Part shown: piece by piece, positions 6,157 to 12,304 of the stretch
Layout: each line of letters begins with the position of its first letter
Numbering within the stretch: position 1 is the first letter of the stretch
Source of the DNA: Pseudomonadota bacterium
Lineage (GTDB): Bacteria; Pseudomonadota; Alphaproteobacteria; Rhizobiales; Xanthobacteraceae
Direction of reading: 5' to 3'
NCBI GenBank assembly: GCA_021823875.1
Contig: JAKAMD010000061.1
Span: forward strand, 1 to 12,625
DNA length: 12,625 nucleotides
Translations under genes and position numbers: made by a program
The notes under the pieces: generated by a model
Databases searched by the model: none
What the model saw: the letters and a program-made list of their open reading frames with translations, nothing else
What the model was told of the DNA's origin: nothing

Positions 6157-8358
6157 TTACCGCATCTCTTCCGGCGCTTCGACCCCAAGGAGCGCGAGCC
6201 CCGAGGCGAGCACGATGACTACGCCCTCGACCAGGGCCAAACGCGCCATCGTTACTTGTCGATCATCTTGGATAATGAAGCGTAAATGAGGCAGGTCCTT
6301 GCCCCGCGTCCAGAACGCGTGAAACTCGCTCGCCAGCTCGTAAAGGTAAAATGCGATGCGGTGCGGCTCATGCGCCAGCGCCGCCGCCTCCACAGTCCGC
6401 GGATAGAGCGCGATCCGGCGCATGATCGCCAGCTCGCCCGCGTCGGTCAGCAGGTCGAGCCGGGCCTCGCGCAACAGGGTCGCCCGCTCGGCCGCCGCCT
6501 CGCGCAATTCCGGCAAGACCTCATGCGCATTGCGTAGCACCGAGCGGCCGCGGGCATGGCCGTACTGCACGTAGAAGACCGGGTTCTCGCGGGTATGTTC
6601 GATCACCTTGGCGAGATCGAAATCGAGCACCGCGTCGTTCTTGCGGTAGAGCATGTCGAAGCGCACCGCGCTGCGGCCGACCTCCTCCACCACTTCGCGC
6701 AAGGTGACGAACTCGCCGGCTCGCTTGGACATCTTCACCGGCTCGCCGGCGCGCAACAGCCGCACGAGCTGCACCAGTTTGACGTCGAGATCGCCTTTGC
6801 CGTTGCTGAGCGCCTTCACCGCCGCCTGCATGCGCTTGACATAGCCGCCGTGGTCGGCGCCCCAGACGTCGATCAGATGGTCGAAGCCGCGGTCGAGCTT
6901 GGATTTGTGATAGGCGATGTCGGTGGCGAAATAAGTGTAGCTGCCGTCCACCTTCATCAGCGGCCGGTCGACGTCGTCGCCGAACTGGGTCGAACGGAAC
7001 AGCATCTGCTCGCGGTCTTCCCAGTCTTCGACCGCGCCGCTCTTGGGCGGCGGCAGGCGGCCTTCATAGACCAGGCCCTTCTCGCGCAGCCATGCGATGG
7101 TCTCGGCCACCACGTCCTTGCGTTCGGGCGGCGGATGCGGCGAAAACGGATCGGGCTCCTCGCCTTCGATCAGCGAGCGCTCGGAAAAGAACACGTCTGG
7201 CACCACGTTGAGGCGCATCAGATCGTTGCGAATGTCGGCCATCATGATGTTGACGGCGCGCTCGCGCACGATCGGCAGCCATTCGGATTCCGGCTTGGTG
7301 GTGAGATCGAAGCCGTAATCGGCGGCGAGCTCGCCCCCGACCTCACGCAGATAATCGCCCGGATAGAGTCCTTCCGGGATCGCGCCGATATCCTCGCCGA
7401 GCGCCTCGCGGTAACGCAGGAAGGCCGAGCGCGCGAGCACGTCGACCTGGGCGCCGGCATCGTTGATGTAATATTCGCGCGTCACCGCATAGCCGGCGAA
7501 GGCGAGCAGCTTGGCGAGCGCATCGCCGAACACCGCGCCGCGGCAATGGCCGACATGCATGGGGCCGGTCGGATTGGCGGAGACGTATTCGACATTGACC
7601 TTCTGGGCGTGCCCGAGCGCGCTGCGGCCATAGTCGCGGCCGGCGGCGAGCGCCGCGCGCAGCTCCTCGCCCCAGACCTGCGGCTTGAGCGTGAGATTGA
7701 TGAAGCCAGGGCCGGCGATCGTGACCGAGGTGACCAGCGCCTCGCCGCGCAGCGCCTCGGCGATCTTGTCGGCGAGGTCGCGCGGCTTCTGGCCGGCGTC
7801 CTTGGCCAGCACCATGGCGGCATTGGTAGCCATGTCGCCGTGGCTGGCGTCGCGCGGCGGCTCGACCAGCACGCGCGACAGATCGGCCGCGGGTCCGAGC
7901 ACTGCGGCACAGGCCGCGTGGACGCGGGTGAGCATGGCTGCGAACAGATGCGGCGCACGCGGTTCGGCTTTGTGGATGGCCGCCGGTGCCGGCTTGGGTG
8001 CCGGCTCGGGCCTCGGCGTGGGCTTGGGCGCCCGTACCGGCTGCGGCGCGGGCGCCGGCTTGACGGCTTCCGGGGTAACCACCGGCTTGGTGGAACGCTT
8101 CGCCTTGGGCGCCGACGCCGTCTTGGAGGCAGACTTCGAGGCGGGCTTGGCCTTCGGCCAGCTCGCTGTCTTGGCCCGCTTTTTGGCCCCGGTTTTAACG
8201 CGCGTCTTAGCGCGCGTCTTAGCGCGCGTCTTGGCCCGACGTTTGGCGGCGACCTTACGTTTGGTCTTTACGCTGGATTTGCGCTTGGTCTTGGCCGCAG
8301 CGGCCTTGCGCCGGGCTCTGGTCTTGCGCTTGCGTTTCGGATGGGTCGCGGATGCCAT
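6157..8358 (-). CDS. argS: Arginyl-tRNA synthetase with a lysine-rich N-terminal extension
   Basis: ArgS charges tRNA-Arg with arginine using ATP in the cytoplasm. From ATG 8358 it has 733 residues, against roughly 550-600 in most bacteria. The enzyme proper starts at about residue 136 with the ArgS-type N-terminal tRNA-binding domain ('PHLFA...', then 'VEPPRDASHGDMATNAAMVLA'). The class I catalytic domain follows, with the HIGH motif as HVGH (268-271, within SANPTGPMHVGH) and the KMSKR loop at 542-546. The helical DALR anticodon domain occupies about 600-733. Residues 1-92 are dominated by Lys, Arg, Ala and Thr, and residues 93-130 form a Pro/Ala/Lys linker. No convincing start or ribosome site exists at the domain boundary: ATG 7935 would cut into the tRNA-binding domain. 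An in-frame TTG at 8397 is the only longer option. ATG 8358 lacks a clear ribosome site, so the exact start is less certain than the function. Confidence 0.93.
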   Translation of the reverse strand: MASATHPKRKRKTRARRKAAAAKTKRKSSVKTKRKVAAKRRAKTRAKTRAKTRVKTGAKKRAKTASWPKAKPASKSASKTASAPKAKRSTKPVVTPEAVKPAPAPQPVRAPKPTPRPEPAPKPAPAAIHKAEPRAPHLFAAMLTRVHAACAAVLGPAADLSRVLVEPPRDASHGDMATNAAMVLAKDAGQKPRDLADKIAEALRGEALVTSVTIAGPGFINLTLKPQVWGEELRAALAAGRDYGRSALGHAQKVNVEYVSANPTGPMHVGHCRGAVFGDALAKLLAFAGYAVTREYYINDAGAQVDVLARSAFLRYREALGEDIGAIPEGLYPGDYLREVGGELAADYGFDLTTKPESEWLPIVRERAVNIMMADIRNDLMRLNVVPDVFFSERSLIEGEEPDPFSPHPPPERKDVVAETIAWLREKGLVYEGRLPPPKSGAVEDWEDREQMLFRSTQFGDDVDRPLMKVDGSYTYFATDIAYHKSKLDRGFDHLIDVWGADHGGYVKRMQAAVKALSNGKGDLDVKLVQLVRLLRAGEPVKMSKRAGEFVTLREVVEEVGRSAVRFDMLYRKNDAVLDFDLAKVIEHTRENPVFYVQYGHARGRSVLRNAHEVLPELREAAAERATLLREARLDLLTDAGELAIMRRIALYPRTVEAAALAHEPHRIAFYLYELASEFHAFWTRGKDLPHLRFIIQDDRQVTMARLALVEGVVIVLASGLALLGVEAPEEMR
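8199..8234 (-). repeat. Three tandem 12-bp units coding KTRA inside argS
   Basis: On the plus strand three 12-base units beginning CGCGCGTCTT lie head to tail at 8199-8210, 8211-8222 and 8223-8234. The first two end AG and the third GG. On the coding strand they give Lys-Thr-Arg-Ala repeats (residues about 42-54 of ArgS), next to degenerate copies such as KTRV and KTGA. This is the pattern of a histone-H1-like tail grown by slippage. Confidence 0.85.
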
Positions 8359-8411
8359 TGTGGCGTTGCGGGTACTGGATTCCGGCTGGGGAGTCAAAAT
8401 TGAACCGGTAT

Positions 8412-8440
8412 CGATTACCCATCCGTTCGGCCCGTATCAA
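8412..8440 (-). promoter_or_regulatory. Possible promoter for argS
   Basis: On the minus strand TTGATA (8440-8435) and TAATCG (8417-8412) are separated by 17 bases and lie 54 bases before ATG 8358. The -35-like box is good and the -10-like box poor. RNA starting near 8405 would include ATG 8358 with a normal leader but would leave almost none before the alternative TTG at 8397, which slightly favours the ATG. The rest of the 8359-8489 gap shows nothing I can name. Confidence 0.25.
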
Positions 8441-8475
8441 CCGCCTCTCATCTCGGGCACCACGGCATTGTAACA

Positions 8476-8500
8476 GCGCGCCGCAGTGGTCACGGCGCGC
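8476..8500 (-). terminator. Terminator-like hairpin at the end of the DUF2235 gene
   Basis: Perfect 8-bp GC arms, GCGCGCCG (8476-8483) and CGGCGCGC (8493-8500), enclose a 9-base loop that includes the TGA stop of the hydrolase gene (8490-8492). No T run follows (TGTTACAA on the minus strand), so it may protect the message end or give partial termination that insulates argS. Confidence 0.45.
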
Positions 8501-10001
8501 GTTTTAAAGTCAGTGCCACGCTACCCCGGTTGTTGCTGTAGGTTTGCCAGGCGTCATTGGCGAAGCAATAGAGGTAACCGCCGAGTTTCGGCGTATACGT
8601 CGCCTCCTTACCGATGACGAAAGTTTCCCCGCTCGCCGGCTCCTTGGCGTCCTCACCCACCCCATTGGCGATGAAACCGATCAACGCGAACCAGGGAGCA
8701 TCTTCTACTCGCCGCGTGTACCAGAAGTCCGCTTCCCGGCCGGTGATCTTTTTGAAGATCGTCTCGGCTTGTCCGAGCAGTGACGATGCAGAGCGGACCA
8801 TATCACCCAAGTGGAAACCGGGTGCCTCGCCCCCGCCAGGGTCGAAGCGATCCCGGTGATCTACCCACTGACCATCGGCGGCAAACAAGTATGTTCTGCC
8901 AGCTTCCAGATAGAGGCCGGTCCACTGCCAATGCTCGGCGGCGTAGATGTTGACCGTTTTGCCCTCGGTCGGAAGCTCCTTGGTCGGCCAATAGTCGCCG
9001 TAACGCAAGGGAGGTGTCTTGTTTCTCTCAATCGCCGAGGGATCGAGGATGACGCCGCCTGAGGCCATCGACGGCGCCGGCCGCGGCCGCGTCTTCAAGG
9101 CTTTGAACACGCCGGTGCACGAGTCATGCACGAAGCCGAGCGGATCCGGCTTGAGCTGCTCTCGCACATTGGGGCGCAAAGTGAGGCCGCAGGCCGCGGC
9201 CTCATCCATCATCCATTCCAGCGCGCCATCGGATAGCCCGGTCTCCAGATAGCCACCGCCGACGTCGCTATGCACGCCGGGAAACCAGATTTGTTTCAAA
9301 TCGGGGTGAGATTTATTCGTCCAAAGCGTCGGCGCAAAGCTCTCGCGGCACTCATCGAGCGCCACGGCATGACGCGCATGCAATACGGTTTCGCTCAGGG
9401 TGGTATCGTGAAAACGATAGCGCGCAGGATTGTCCAGCAGGCCGAGCACCGCGAAATCATCCGGAATGCCCAACGCGCCTACCGTATCCCAGACTCCGAT
9501 GAAATGGATCTGAGTGGAATCTTTGATCGATTGTCCCGCCTTCACATTATGGAACGGATAGCTCTCCACATTGGCGAATTCGACACCCTTGCGATAGGCG
9601 GCAAAGACCTCTCCGACGCGTTTCCAAACATCGTCGACGTTCATGGACTTGGAAAGATCGATGAGGCCGCACTTGGTGATCAGCCCGCCGAGGCTACGCA
9701 CTGTGTAGGCGCCGCGGCTGAACCCGAACAGGAAAATCCGATCGCCGGGTGCATAATGCGAACCCAGCCAGCGATAGGCGCTCATGATGTTCTGATCGAG
9801 CCCTTCGCCGAAGCTCCCGCCCGCAAAGCGGTTCCACAAGCTTTTTCCCGTGCCGACACCGGGATGGTAGTAGGGGAGCTGGCTGTCGTCGTGCACCAGC
9901 GCATTGTGAAGCTTGACCACATTCGTGGGTGACGACAGGCCGTGGTCCGTATCCTCCGGCGTGTTCCAGGTCCCATCGCAACAGACGACGAGGTTTTTCA
10001 T
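8490..10001 (-). CDS. DUF2235 alpha/beta hydrolase with a LecA-like C-terminal domain
   Basis: This 503-residue protein has two parts. Residues 1-300 match the DUF2235 family of alpha/beta hydrolases, which includes the Tle1-type phospholipase effectors of type VI secretion. It has an N-terminal 'CCDGTWNT' strand, the nucleophile elbow GFSRG (93-97, Ser95), 'FIGVWDTVGALG' with probable catalytic Asp172, and 'PGVHSDVGGGY' with probable His244. Residues about 345-503 resemble the jelly-roll galactose-binding lectin LecA: 'WTGLYLEAGRTYLFAADGQW' near the start, and a C-terminal 'ANDAWQTYSNNRGSVAL' that keeps the Asp-x3-Thr-x2-Asn-Asn calcium-ligand spacing (Asp483, Thr487, Asn490, Asn491). There is no signal peptide or membrane helix. 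ATG 10001 has GGGAGGA seven bases upstream. No VgrG, PAAR or other type VI gene is in view, so secretion is unproven; substrate is unknown. Confidence 0.85.
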   Translation of the reverse strand: MKNLVVCCDGTWNTPEDTDHGLSSPTNVVKLHNALVHDDSQLPYYHPGVGTGKSLWNRFAGGSFGEGLDQNIMSAYRWLGSHYAPGDRIFLFGFSRGAYTVRSLGGLITKCGLIDLSKSMNVDDVWKRVGEVFAAYRKGVEFANVESYPFHNVKAGQSIKDSTQIHFIGVWDTVGALGIPDDFAVLGLLDNPARYRFHDTTLSETVLHARHAVALDECRESFAPTLWTNKSHPDLKQIWFPGVHSDVGGGYLETGLSDGALEWMMDEAAACGLTLRPNVREQLKPDPLGFVHDSCTGVFKALKTRPRPAPSMASGGVILDPSAIERNKTPPLRYGDYWPTKELPTEGKTVNIYAAEHWQWTGLYLEAGRTYLFAADGQWVDHRDRFDPGGGEAPGFHLGDMVRSASSLLGQAETIFKKITGREADFWYTRRVEDAPWFALIGFIANGVGEDAKEPASGETFVIGKEATYTPKLGGYLYCFANDAWQTYSNNRGSVALTLKRAP

Positions 10002-10094
10002 CGGCCCATCCTCCCAGAATGGCCGACAATTCTAAGTTGTTCTTCACCCTCCTTCAATAGTGGAAGCTGTGCTGTTCCAGCTTGATGTTCTGCT

Positions 10095-10750
10095 TCACGC
10101 CCCGCCGCACATGTGCTGCGAATCCGGCAAGGTCCAGGCCTCGCCCGTTCGCAGGTTGGTGGTGGTGTAGCGGCGTCCGCGATCGTCGCCCGGCGGGCAA
10201 TCCTGCGGAATGGAGACGAGGCACATGCGCACCTTGTCGCCAACGCGCGAGCGCGCCAGCGCCGCCTCCCACTCATAGGACACCTGATAGCCGCCATTGG
10301 CGAAGACAACCGCCGACCCCATGCTGTCGGGCCGCGGGCTCTCGCCGATCGGCGCCCCGAAGCGATCGCCGATTTCTCGATGGTGGTCATGACGCATTCG
10401 CCGACCGCCTTCGGCAGCGCCAGGCGCACGGTCAGCGCTTCGATGCGCGAATTGTATAATTGCGCAATGCAGGCGGCATCGCGACCGCAGTGGCGACGCT
10501 CGCGCAGCCAGGCGCCCTGATCGCGTTCGAGCCGCGCGCGCTGTCCGCCGGGGATCAGCCGTTGCAAACGCGAATAGGCGTTCGCCAACCGCTCATCGAG
10601 CGCTGCCAGCTTGGCGTCCTGGCAGATCAGCACCTCGTCGGCGGCCTTGGCGTAGCGACAGTTGAAGCTTTGCGCCTGCGCGGAGGCGACCGAGAAGGCC
10701 AGCGCCAGCCCGATCAAGAATGGGATTCGGATTGAACGAAGGTCATGCAA
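10095..10750 (-). pseudogene. Exported LprI/DUF1311-like protein gene, frameshifted
   Basis: The intact product would be about 218 residues. It has a signal peptide (core LIGLALAFSVASAQAQ, cleavage near residue 27), then a Cys-containing helical domain of the LprI/DUF1311 type ('FNCRYAKAADEVLICQDAKL', 'DQGAWLRERRHC', 'CIAQLYNSRIEAL'). A C-terminal domain follows with 'VVFANGGYQVSYEWEAAL' and 'VRMCLVSIPQDCPPGDDRG'. The two parts are in different frames. The first frame runs well to Glu125 and then becomes Arg-rich nonsense to 9998; the second frame carries the sensible sequence to TGA at 10095. One extra A in the AAA run at 10375-10373 would rejoin them as Glu-Lys-Ile-Gly-Asp. The start is TTG 10750, supported by GGAGG six bases upstream; no in-frame ATG exists. 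It could be a real mutation, a sequencing error or, less likely, programmed slippage. Confidence 0.75.
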
Positions 10751-10795
10751 GGCGCGCCTCCATGTCTGGGCGACCTTGCAAGAATAAAGACGTCA

Positions 10796-10818
10796 ATGGC
10801 CGGGACAAGCCCGGCCAT
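10796..10818. repeat. Bradyrhizobium-type palindromic repeat, terminator-like
   Basis: Arms ATGGCCGGG (10796-10804) and CCCGGCCAT (10810-10818) are a perfect 9-bp inverted repeat with loop ACAAG. I recognise this as the kind of dispersed extragenic palindrome common in Bradyrhizobium and Rhodopseudomonas-like genomes; that recognition is from memory. It lies about 30 bases after the cytochrome stop codon, and on the minus strand it is followed by the moderately T-rich TGACGTCTTTATTCTTG, so it may also end that transcript. Confidence 0.7.
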
Positions 10819-10847
10819 GACAACGCTGGCTGTTCGCCGCAGCGCGC

Positions 10848-11267
10848 TTAGTTGTTCTTGGCGCCCTGGAAAATCCAGGTCCAGATATTGCTGCGCAGGC
10901 AGTCCGGCAGCGGCTTGTGGCCGAACGGCATGCGGATCTGCTTGGAGGTGCGGCCGTAGATCAGCGCCACCAGGGTGCTGGCATCCGGCTCGCCCGGCAC
11001 TACCACGGGGCCAAACTTGGTGCCCTTCATCAGGCCGGCATAGCTCGTCAGATCGACGCGGCTCGCCTCATAGCCCTGCCCACCCGGCTGATGGCAGGAC
11101 TCGCACCAGCCCTTGAAAATGGGCGCGATATCTTCCTTGAAACTGATCTGGCCGCGGGTGTTGGCCGGCTGCGCACAGGCCTGTTGCACCGGCAGGATGG
11201 CGGTCGCTCCAGCGAGCAGTAAGCCACCGACCACGACGCTGAAAACACTGATATTTCGCCTGTTCAT
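10848..11267 (-). CDS. Exported single-heme c-type cytochrome
   Basis: This 139-residue protein has a signal peptide (positive MNRR start, hydrophobic core about 9-28, likely cleavage after ACA near residue 32). The mature protein is a small cytochrome c: 'ISFKEDIAPIFKGWCESCHQPGG' contains the heme-binding CESCH at 55-59, and Met113 in 'QIRMPFGHKPLP' is the probable sixth ligand. The ending 'WTWIFQGAKNN' resembles the 'Wi..GA' end of the cytochrome-c-like domains called planctomycete-type. It should carry electrons in the periplasm; no partner oxidase or dehydrogenase is adjacent. I chose ATG 11267 because it gives a compact signal peptide and AGAAGG lies just upstream; a GTG at 11315 would add 16 charged residues. 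It follows ubiV after 113 bp, so co-transcription is possible but unproven. Confidence 0.88.
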   Translation of the reverse strand: MNRRNISVFSVVVGGLLLAGATAILPVQQACAQPANTRGQISFKEDIAPIFKGWCESCHQPGGQGYEASRVDLTSYAGLMKGTKFGPVVVPGEPDASTLVALIYGRTSKQIRMPFGHKPLPDCLRSNIWTWIFQGAKNN

Positions 11268-11328
11268 GACCTTCTCTTGCACTTCTTCGTTGCGAGCCGC
11301 CCGAGCGACACCCACCCCCTAAACGAGT

Positions 11329-11345
11329 CAGCCTACATTAGGCTG
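11329..11345 (-). terminator. Small hairpin after ubiV
   Basis: Arms CAGCCTA (11329-11335) and TAGGCTG (11339-11345) pair perfectly over 7 bp around a 3-base loop, about 36 bases after the ubiV stop. On the minus strand the following bases are ACTCGTTTAGGGGG, with only a short T run, so this is at best a weak terminator or a processing stem ahead of the cytochrome gene. Confidence 0.35.
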
Positions 11346-11380
11346 TCTCGCGCATGCTTGTCGATAAGGCAGATACCGGT

Positions 11381-12304
11381 TCAGTGCAGCCCGGGCGGGA
11401 CCTGACGATAGCCGGCGGTGTGGTGGTAGAAGCCGTTGGAGAATGGCGCGCCGAGATTGAGCGCCTTGAGCCGTTCCGTCCCCTGGGCTGCCTCCAGCCC
11501 GCCCGTCAGCACGGCGTGGAACGTCTCGGCCACCTCCACCATGTCGCAGGAATGCGGCGACAGCCGGAAGCGGCGTACGCCCAACTCCTCGAGCTCGGCC
11601 AGTTCGCCGATCAGATTGAGATAGTCGTGCGACATGGTCTGGATGCCGTTGACGGTCAGGAACGGCGTGTTTTCCAGGGTGCGCAGCTCCATGCCGTCGG
11701 GGTCTTCCTCGCAGACGAAACGGCAAGTGTCCTTGACGCGGCCATGCGCGCGCGCGTGGTAGCAGCGGGCGGAAACGGCGAGCCCGACCCGGCCGAAGAC
11801 CTGAACTTCGGTCATGACTCCGAGCTTGGCCGCTGCCGGCGCGAGCACACCGATGGCGGTGGCCGGCATTTCCGGCGGCAGGCAGATATTGGTCGCGCCA
11901 TTGCGGACGAGCACCGCGAGCGAGCGCTCATTATACGCATTGATGAAGGAACCGACGTGATGCGGACGCCCATGCAAGTAATAGAGCGCGGACCCGTCAT
12001 TGGCTTCCACCAGCCCCTCGGCGGCGCACACGCTCTCGACCAGGTCGCGGTCGAGCTTCGACATCACTTCCGACAGCGTGGAATAGACCACCGTCTTGCC
12101 GGCTTTGGTCAGCCGCTCGCTCACGTCGGCAAGATGCGGCTCGAACAGCGGCGCGCGCTTGGAGCAAATCGCCTCGCCCAGATAGACGGTCGTGACCGGC
12201 GCCTCGTCGGCGATGCGGAAATAGAAATCGCGCCAGACTTCGGGCGCCCAGTTGAACAGCGCCGGGCCGAGCGTGAGCTCGCTTTTCGTCTGTGCCACGC
12301 TCAT
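11381..12304 (-). CDS. ubiV: Ubiquinone biosynthesis protein UbiV (U32 family)
   Basis: UbiV (307 residues) works with UbiU, and UbiT, in oxygen-independent ubiquinone synthesis, where the ring hydroxylations use prephenate rather than O2 as oxygen donor. It is a U32-family protein carrying a 4Fe-4S cluster. The sequence lines up well with E. coli UbiV: 'LGPALFNWAPEVWRDFY', 'VYLGEAICSKR', 'FGRVGLAVSARCYHARA', 'NGIQTMSHDYLNL'. The four cysteines known as cluster ligands are kept at Cys47, Cys181, Cys194 and Cys198 with the same spacing of the last three. ATG 12304 overlaps the ubiU stop as ATGA; an in-frame ATG two codons earlier (12310) is equally possible. Expression under low oxygen is expected from the pathway, but I see no clear FNR site inside the window. 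Confidence 0.94.
   Translation of the reverse strand: MSVAQTKSELTLGPALFNWAPEVWRDFYFRIADEAPVTTVYLGEAICSKRAPLFEPHLADVSERLTKAGKTVVYSTLSEVMSKLDRDLVESVCAAEGLVEANDGSALYYLHGRPHHVGSFINAYNERSLAVLVRNGATNICLPPEMPATAIGVLAPAAAKLGVMTEVQVFGRVGLAVSARCYHARAHGRVKDTCRFVCEEDPDGMELRTLENTPFLTVNGIQTMSHDYLNLIGELAELEELGVRRFRLSPHSCDMVEVAETFHAVLTGGLEAAQGTERLKALNLGAPFSNGFYHHTAGYRQVPPGLH

Noticed and set aside
6556..8403. A 615-codon open frame on the plus strand opposite argS
   Set aside because: It mirrors argS codon by codon, is rich in Arg/Gly/Leu as expected from the complement of a GC-biased gene, and has no recognisable domain. The minus strand carries clear ArgS motifs.
9694..10047. A GTG-started frame with GAAGGAGG just upstream, overlapping the hydrolase gene
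   Set aside because: Despite the good ribosome-like site, it soon runs inside the hydrolase in another frame with Arg-rich composition. The hydrolase has its own strong site at 10001.
9998..10370. The C-terminal half of the first frame of the LprI-like gene as genuine protein ending in an ATGA overlap with the hydrolase
   Set aside because: The sequence is Arg/Pro/Ala filler, while the neighbouring frame holds Cys-containing, well-composed sequence that continues the domain.
11240..11267. Twin arginine in the cytochrome signal peptide (MNRRN) as a Tat signal
   Set aside because: The following residues do not fit the S/T-R-R-x-F-L-K motif, and c-type cytochromes are normally exported unfolded by Sec before heme attachment.
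11350..11366. Imperfect dyad CTTGTCGATAAG near the ubiV end as an FNR/FixK site
   Set aside because: It lacks the TTGAT-N4-ATCAA pattern and its half-sites are too close together.
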